Made by a program: the position numbers and the translations under genes | Assembly: GCA_964370395.1 (NCBI GenBank) | Contig: CAYJIZ010000025.1 | Span: 1-26,912 of the forward strand | Source: JBGUVL01 sp964370395 | GTDB lineage: Bacteria; Bacillota_I; Bacilli_A; Erysipelotrichales; Erysipelotrichaceae | DNA: 26,912 bases | Direction of reading: 5' to 3' | Notes under the pieces: model-generated | Database searches by the model: none | Told to the model about the DNA's origin: nothing | Seen by the model: the letters and a program-made list of their open reading frames with translations, nothing else | In this document: positions 22,660 through 26,912 of the stretch, one piece after another | How positions within the stretch are numbered: position 1 is the stretch's first letter | How the letters are laid out: every line of letters starts with the position of its first letter

Positions 22660-22686
22660 CTATTTACATGGAGCGGGTGATCAGAA
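22660..22686. repeat. Right attachment site within tRNA-Gly
   Basis: Identical to 13626-13652 over 27 bp, with mismatches immediately outside on both sides. It covers the last 18 bp of tRNA-Gly and 9 bp downstream, so integration restores a complete tRNA. Confidence 0.9.
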
Positions 22687-22742
22687 TCGAACTGACACAA
22701 TCAGCTTGGAAGGCTGAGGTTCTACCACTAAACTACACCCGC
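22669..22742 (-). tRNA. tRNA-Gly (anticodon TCC)
   Basis: The minus strand folds as a full cloverleaf of 74 nt. The acceptor arm is GCGGGTG/CACCCGC, discriminator T and encoded CCA. The D arm is GTAGTTTAGTGGTAGAAC, and the anticodon stem-loop is CAGCCTTCCAAGCTG with anticodon TCC, which reads GGA/GGG glycine codons. The T loop is GTTCGATTC. The 3' end serves as the island attachment site and remains intact. Confidence 0.97.
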
Positions 22743-22761
22743 ATATTTTTATTGCAAGATT

Positions 22762-22790
22762 ATATTATAATAAATTTAAATAAATTGCAA
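22762..22790 (-). promoter_or_regulatory. Promoter of tRNA-Gly
   Basis: On the minus strand TTGCAA (22785-22790), 17 nt, TAATAT (22762-22767); an overlapping TATAAT (22764-22769) sits at 15 nt. The tRNA starts about 20 bp downstream. Confidence 0.65.
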
Positions 22791-22858
22791 GTAAAAAAAC
22801 CTACAACCATTAAAAAAATGTTAAATTTGCTATTACATATTTCTATATTTTTAGATAA

Positions 22859-22867
22859 TGCTATAAT
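22859..22867 (+). promoter_or_regulatory. Extended -10 promoter for ABC pair
   Basis: TGCTATAAT is an extended -10 identical to that of the other ABC operon (10050-10058), 31 bp before the ATG at 22899. No convincing -35 is seen. Confidence 0.6.
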
Positions 22868-22898
22868 AGAGGAAATATGTTTTGGATAGGAGAAAAAA

Positions 22899-23615
22899 AT
22901 GAAATTAATTGTTGAACAAATCGAAAAAAAATTTGATAAAAAAATCGTTTTAGACAAAGCGAGTTTTCAATTCGAAAAGGGGAAAATTTATGGTTTACTT
23001 GGTCGAAATGGTGCAGGGAAAACAACATTCTTTAACTGTATCAATGAAGACTTAGATATTGATGGAGGACACTTCTACATCGAAGACAACAATACCAAAC
23101 GAGACATCACTTCTGATGATATCGGATATGTGTTGTCGACACCGATTGTCCCTGAATTTTTAACTGGTAGAGAGTTTGTAAAGTTCTTTATGGACATCAA
23201 CAAGCAACGTATCAACTCTACAAAAACAGTAGATGACTATTTGGATTTTATGAAAATAGAACGCGACGATCGCGATAAGTTAATGAAAGAGTATTCGCAT
23301 GGGATGAAAAACAAAATGCAAATGCTAGTTAACTTCATAGCGAACCCTTCTATTTTATTATTGGATGAACCTTTGACATCATTTGATGTTGTGATAGCAG
23401 AAGAGATGAAAAATATGTTACGTAGCATCAAGCATGATCACATTATTATTTTTTCAACACATATTATGGAATTGGCACTTGGTCTATGTGATGAAATTGT
23501 TATCTTAAACAATGGAGTTATATCAGAAATCGAAAAAGAAAACTTAGACAATGAAGAATTCAAAGACAAAATTATCGAATCATTGAAAGAGGAAAAAGAT
23601 GATAGCACTATTTAA
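22899..23615 (+). CDS. ABC transporter ATP-binding protein
   Basis: A 238-residue single nucleotide-binding domain: Walker A GRNGAGKTT (about 35-43), signature YSHGMKNKMQ, Walker B LLLDEPLTSFDV and H-loop FSTHIMELALGLCDE, ending in a short acidic tail. The D-loop (SFD) and signature (SHGM) are typical of the exporter subgroup that partners large, single-gene permeases. TAGGAG precedes the ATG. It overlaps the permease gene by 17 bp. The substrate is unknown. Confidence 0.92.
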   Translation: MKLIVEQIEKKFDKKIVLDKASFQFEKGKIYGLLGRNGAGKTTFFNCINEDLDIDGGHFYIEDNNTKRDITSDDIGYVLSTPIVPEFLTGREFVKFFMDINKQRINSTKTVDDYLDFMKIERDDRDKLMKEYSHGMKNKMQMLVNFIANPSILLLDEPLTSFDVVIAEEMKNMLRSIKHDHIIIFSTHIMELALGLCDEIVILNNGVISEIEKENLDNEEFKDKIIESLKEEKDDSTI

Positions 23616-25179
23616 AGATACCTTTAAGTTAAATATGGCGATTCTTACTAACTCCATTATTTATCGCCTACGCAAACTTCCACTTGTGAAACATCTGGTA
23701 CCAGGAGAATTGTATGGGAACGAAGGAATCAATGCCTTTGTTATTATTTTAAGTGTGATATTCACCCTTCTTTCTTCCCTATTTTCCTTAACTATCTATT
23801 TGATAGGGGTTGTGTTATTGGCTCTCGTGTTACAAGAAAAAGCAGTAAGTGATTCTTTGCTATTCTTATTTTTCTTTATCACCCTGTTTTCATCCATTCA
23901 CTACAACCGTAGTTTTTATGCATCAAAAGAAAAATACTATGCCGTTGTATTAATGCGCATTGATGCCAATAAATATGCAATGATGGATCTAACGTATCGA
24001 CTTTGTAGCAAAGCCATTTTAAGTATTATCATTTTAGCGATAACAAGTATCTTTGTATCCTTCCCCTTCTACTATGGTATTATCTATGCAGTTTATTATC
24101 TTACAATGAATATCATAGGAACTTATGGCATTGCGTTAATCTATAAAAAAACAAAAAGAATTCTTACTGATAAATATATCTACAGTGTTATTTCGATGGT
24201 TCTTATGCTTATCTGCATTGTTTTTATGCAAATTGCTATGAACCAAAACTGGTTTGTCATACCACAAATCGTTTATATCATCATCGCAATTGCACTCCTT
24301 CCAATCAGTTATCACTGCTATAAAAAGTTAGAACAATCACGCGTATTCGTTAGTATCTACAAAAAGAAATTAACACTAGAATCCGTAATGTTAGATGTCA
24401 ACGTAGCAACGACTTCCATCAAGAAGAATATGGCAAAAGGAATCACTAATGATGTTTCCATCGACCATTCTAAACATGGTTTTGACTTCTTTAATGATGC
24501 TTTCTTTCGCCGTCATAAACGAATCTTATTTGATTCAGCAGCACGATTTTCTCTTGGTTTTGCCTTACTCTTTGGAGTGAGTTGTGTCATTCTTCTTATG
24601 GTTCCTGAAGGCAAGGAAAACATTTCACTAATGATACAAAACAATATGCCTTGGATATTAATGGCTATGTACTTCACCAACCGTGGAGCAAAAGTAACCT
24701 TAGCAATGTTTGTTAACTGTGATGCCAGCATGTTAAACTATCGATTCTATCGTCAACCGAAAGTGATCTTATCTTTATTCTCACAACGATTAAAAACAGT
24801 TATCTTAGTTAATATGATGCCTTCCCTAGTGATCTCCATTGGTTTGATCGCTATGCTTATTGTAAGCACAAATAACTTTGAAGCAATCGATGCCCTTCTT
24901 ATATTTATTTCTGTTAATGCCGTATCTGTTTTCTTCTCAGTGCACCATTTAATCTTATATTACTTGTTGCAACCATACGACATTAGTTTACAAGCAAGAG
25001 GTTTTTTATTTAATACGATAAGCACGTTAACTTATATTGTTTGTTACAATTTTATGGATGTGGAAATTCCTTTGTTTCCCTTCACCATAGCAATCATTAT
25101 CTTTAGTGTTATTTATATTATCGTATCGCTTGTCTTAGTTTATCGACTAGCACCAAAAACATTTAAGATCAAAGTATAA
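23599..25179 (+). CDS. Large ABC transporter permease
   Basis: A 526-residue integral membrane protein with roughly twelve hydrophobic segments in two halves. The first half covers about 45-250. A hydrophilic central part (about 250-310, KKNMAKGITNDVSIDHSKHG) probably lies in the cytoplasm, and the second half covers about 315-520. GAGG precedes the ATG. It begins within the ATPase gene (17-bp overlap) and is the only permease of this operon, so it probably forms a homodimer or pseudo-dimer. No substrate can be named. Confidence 0.82.
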   Translation: MIALFKDTFKLNMAILTNSIIYRLRKLPLVKHLVPGELYGNEGINAFVIILSVIFTLLSSLFSLTIYLIGVVLLALVLQEKAVSDSLLFLFFFITLFSSIHYNRSFYASKEKYYAVVLMRIDANKYAMMDLTYRLCSKAILSIIILAITSIFVSFPFYYGIIYAVYYLTMNIIGTYGIALIYKKTKRILTDKYIYSVISMVLMLICIVFMQIAMNQNWFVIPQIVYIIIAIALLPISYHCYKKLEQSRVFVSIYKKKLTLESVMLDVNVATTSIKKNMAKGITNDVSIDHSKHGFDFFNDAFFRRHKRILFDSAARFSLGFALLFGVSCVILLMVPEGKENISLMIQNNMPWILMAMYFTNRGAKVTLAMFVNCDASMLNYRFYRQPKVILSLFSQRLKTVILVNMMPSLVISIGLIAMLIVSTNNFEAIDALLIFISVNAVSVFFSVHHLILYYLLQPYDISLQARGFLFNTISTLTYIVCYNFMDVEIPLFPFTIAIIIFSVIYIIVSLVLVYRLAPKTFKIKV

Positions 25180-25188
25180 TAATGAAAC

Positions 25189-25224
25189 AAAAAGTAAAAT
25201 CACCAACAATGATTTTACTTTTTT
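25189..25224 (+). terminator. Intrinsic terminator of the ABC pair
   Basis: A 14-bp near-perfect stem AAAAAGTAAAATCA/TGATTTTACTTTTT with a 7-nt loop, running into a T-rich tail, 9 bp after the permease stop. Confidence 0.88.
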
Positions 25225-25242
25225 ATTTATTTAGGCTATGAT
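25214..25242 (+). promoter_or_regulatory. Promoter of ABC-F gene and its leader
   Basis: TTTACT (25214-25219), 17 nt, TATGAT (25237-25242). Transcription would start near 25249, immediately before the SD of the leader ORF. The -35 overlaps the upstream terminator arm. Confidence 0.55.
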
Positions 25243-25264
25243 AAAAAGCGAAAGAGGTGAGAAA

Positions 25265-25282
25265 ATGAGAATTACTAAATAG
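25265..25282 (+). CDS. Leader peptide MRITK upstream of ABC-F gene
   Basis: A five-codon ORF (ATG to TAG) with a strong SD AGAGGTGA. It is followed three bases later by a hairpin and then by the ABC-F gene. Short translated leaders are characteristic of antibiotic-resistance ABC-F genes, where stalling of drug-bound ribosomes on the leader changes downstream RNA folding. Confidence 0.55.
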   Translation: MRITK

Positions 25283-25285
25283 AAG

Positions 25286-25309
25286 GGCATAAATCATAAC
25301 ATTTATGCC
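25286..25309 (+). promoter_or_regulatory. Hairpin between leader peptide and ABC-F gene
   Basis: A perfect 9-bp stem GGCATAAAT/ATTTATGCC with a 6-nt loop. It is not followed by a U-run, so it is not a classical terminator; it may be an anti- or pause structure. The SD of the ABC-F gene (AGGAGG) lies 20 bp downstream and is not part of the stem. Confidence 0.55.
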
Positions 25310-25338
25310 AACCAATCAAACATAATAGGAGGAAATAA

Positions 25339-26838
25339 ATGTTAGAACTAAAAGACGTAAGTATCGCAATTAATGACAAGCTCATTATTGCGCATTTAAA
25401 CGTGACGATTAATAAGTCAGATAAACTCGCCATAATCGGTGAGGAAGGAAATGGCAAATCCACATTATTAAAAGCAATAATGGGAATTGCCGATTATGCA
25501 ACTCTACAAGGTAGTATCATTTCACACAACCATAAAATCGCATACTTAAAACAAGCATTAGAAAAAGAGGACCTTAAGAAAAGTGTCTATCATTTTCTGT
25601 TTGAAAACGAGGAACAATACTATCATCAAATTAATGAATTTTACGTGACCCTTTCTTTGCTGTCACTCGATGATTCCATCTTAGAAAAAATGATGGATGT
25701 ATTATCTGGAGGAGAAAAAGTAAAAGTTCAGTTACTAAAATTATTACTTGAAGAACCTGATATTTTATTATTGGATGAACCAACCAATGATTTGGATATC
25801 CCAACGCTAGAATGGTTACAAACATTCATAAACCAATCGGATTGTGCGATTGTATATGTATCGCATGATGAAACGTTATTGGCAAACAGTGCCAATCGCA
25901 TTTTGCATTTGGAACTTCGTAAAAAGAAAACAATGCCTTTTCATACTTTAGTGAGTATTGATTATGATACGTATATTAATGAGCGAATCTACCAAATACA
26001 GAGGCAAACACAAATTGCACATGGGGAAAAAAGAGAGCACCATAAAAAGGTTGAGAAACTAACAAGGCAAATGCAACAAGTAGACTATCAACTTAATACG
26101 GTATCTAGGCAACAACCACACGCTGCTAAAATGTTGAAACGTAAGATGAATGCAATGAAGGCACAAGAGCGAAGAGTGGATAATGAAGTACTAAGTGAAG
26201 TACCTGATGTGGAAGAATCCATCAATTTGTTTTTTGCGCAAGTTCACTTACCTTCAAAAAAGGAAATCCTAAACTTACAACTTGATGCTTTGCAAGTCGC
26301 ATCGCATACCCTTTGTAAGAATATTCAATTACAAGTATATGGTCCAAAACACATTGGTATTATCGGTTATAATGGTGTAGGAAAAACAACCCTTTTAAAA
26401 ATGATTTACGAACAATTAAAAGCAAGAGATGACATTCATGTAGGATATATGCCACAAGAATACGATGCCTTATTGTACCAATACGAAAATGCGGTTGACT
26501 TCTTATGCAACGAAGGAAAAAAAGAAGAGGTGACAACGGCACGTAAGTGTTTAGGTAACCTAAACTTTACTCGAGAAGAGATGACAACAAGTTTAGACTC
26601 GTTAAGTGGTGGTAGTAAGGCTAAGTTAATCTTACTGAAACTCATCTTAGAAGGATACGATGTACTGATTCTAGATGAGCCTACTCGTAATGTAAGTCCT
26701 CTGTCAAACCCGATGATTCGTGATGCACTAGCTAACTATCAAGGTTGTATCATCAGTGTTTCCCATGACCGTAAGTATTTGAATGAGGTTTGCGATACCT
26801 TATACGAATTAAAGAGAAATGGATTATTTAAAATTTAA
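25339..26838 (+). CDS. ABC-F family ribosomal-protection-type protein
   Basis: This 499-residue soluble protein has two ABC domains and no membrane segment. Domain 1 has Walker A GEEGNGKST (about 36-44), LSGGEKVKVQ and LLLDEPTNDLDI. The basic, helical interdomain linker (about 215-285; HHKKVEKLTRQMQQ, AAKMLKRKMNAMK) is the ribosome-probing arm. Domain 2 has GYNGVGKTT, LSGGSKAKL and LILDEPTRNVSPLSNP, where the usual NHLD is replaced by RNVS. Such proteins bind the ribosomal E site; the antibiotic-resistance subgroup dislodges drugs from the peptidyl-transferase centre. The leader ORF and hairpin upstream suggest a resistance role (e.g. lincosamide, streptogramin or pleuromutilin type), though the drug is not predictable. 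No terminator follows, so the next gene may be co-transcribed. Confidence 0.92.
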   Translation: MLELKDVSIAINDKLIIAHLNVTINKSDKLAIIGEEGNGKSTLLKAIMGIADYATLQGSIISHNHKIAYLKQALEKEDLKKSVYHFLFENEEQYYHQINEFYVTLSLLSLDDSILEKMMDVLSGGEKVKVQLLKLLLEEPDILLLDEPTNDLDIPTLEWLQTFINQSDCAIVYVSHDETLLANSANRILHLELRKKKTMPFHTLVSIDYDTYINERIYQIQRQTQIAHGEKREHHKKVEKLTRQMQQVDYQLNTVSRQQPHAAKMLKRKMNAMKAQERRVDNEVLSEVPDVEESINLFFAQVHLPSKKEILNLQLDALQVASHTLCKNIQLQVYGPKHIGIIGYNGVGKTTLLKMIYEQLKARDDIHVGYMPQEYDALLYQYENAVDFLCNEGKKEEVTTARKCLGNLNFTREEMTTSLDSLSGGSKAKLILLKLILEGYDVLILDEPTRNVSPLSNPMIRDALANYQGCIISVSHDRKYLNEVCDTLYELKRNGLFKI

Positions 26839-26907
26839 TAAAGCAGTTGCACAAAAAAATAAACTATACCCTAAGTCAAGGACATAAAAAAAAGAAGGAG
26901 AGTAATC

Positions 26908-26912
26908 ATGAA
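26908..26912 (+). CDS. Start of the next gene (cut by window)
   Basis: An ATG at 26908-26910 follows GAAGGAG at 8-9 nt, on the same strand as the ABC-F gene. Only the first codon is visible, so nothing can be said about the product. Confidence 0.5.

Larger units (their letters stand above)
13626..22686. mobile_element. tRNA-Gly-integrated genomic island, about 9.06 kb, partly decayed
   Basis: The segment is bounded by perfect 27-bp direct repeats, one being the 3' end of an intact tRNA-Gly gene. A broken tyrosine integrase lies immediately inside the tRNA-proximal end. Base composition is visibly more AT-rich, with sparser genes than on either side, and it contains duplications and pseudogenes. 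The flanks are tidy operons ending and starting at the boundaries. No intact recombinase, replication or conjugation gene is visible, so autonomous movement looks lost; excision by a helper integrase remains possible. Confidence 0.88.

Noticed and set aside
13626..22686. Search for CRISPR arrays, insertion sequence ends and transposases in the island
   Set aside because: No regularly spaced repeats, DDE-type motifs or terminal inverted repeats were seen; the island is explained by tRNA-site integration.
16471..26855. Shared 13-mer gcagttgcacaaa at 16471 and 26843
   Set aside because: Short, isolated, with no matching flanks; likely chance in AT-rich DNA.

Overview
The DNA is AT-rich, with strong Shine-Dalgarno sites, consensus sigma-A promoters, a T-box leader and short intrinsic terminators. 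This points to a low-GC Bacillota chromosome. The gene style would suit an Erysipelotrichia-like gut bacterium, but that placement is inference.

Layout. (1) 1-2.4 kb, minus strand: a Cof-type HAD phosphatase cut by the window edge, and two overlapping RpiR-type regulators. (2) 2.5-4.9 kb, minus strand: an arsenic-type operon, arsR > permease > small Cys-rich protein > small thioredoxin > arsC, under a consensus promoter with ArsR-like palindromes. (3) 5.0-7.8 kb, minus strand: two adjacent diguanylate cyclases, one membrane-bound and one with PAS domains. (4) 8.0-9.85 kb, minus strand: class II lysS behind a T-box leader with a perfect promoter. (5) 10.1-13.6 kb, plus strand: an ABC exporter operon (one ATPase, two permeases).

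(6) 13.63-22.69 kb: a very AT-rich genomic island of about 9.06 kb in the 3' end of a tRNA-Gly(TCC) gene, bounded by a perfect 27-bp direct repeat. A decayed tyrosine integrase sits next to the intact tRNA. The island holds a secreted protein, a short paralogue of it and a broken inverted copy of that paralogue; a 771-aa peptidoglycan-binding/DUF1906 protein; a small membrane protein; a cysteine-rich mini-ORF; and wrecks of a family-2 glycosyltransferase and a bacteriocin-type ABC exporter. The secreted protein and the 771-aa protein share an almost identical 235-bp upstream region. It carries a promoter and two 10-bp direct repeats exactly 20 bp apart, as expected for a common activator. The island looks like an old mobile element with a dead peptide-export or glycosylation module and a still co-regulated pair of extracellular or cell-wall-active proteins.

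(7) 22.9-26.9 kb, plus strand: a second ABC ATPase/permease pair, then an ABC-F protein behind a 5-codon leader ORF and a hairpin, which suggests antibiotic-responsive control. Another gene starts at the last bases.
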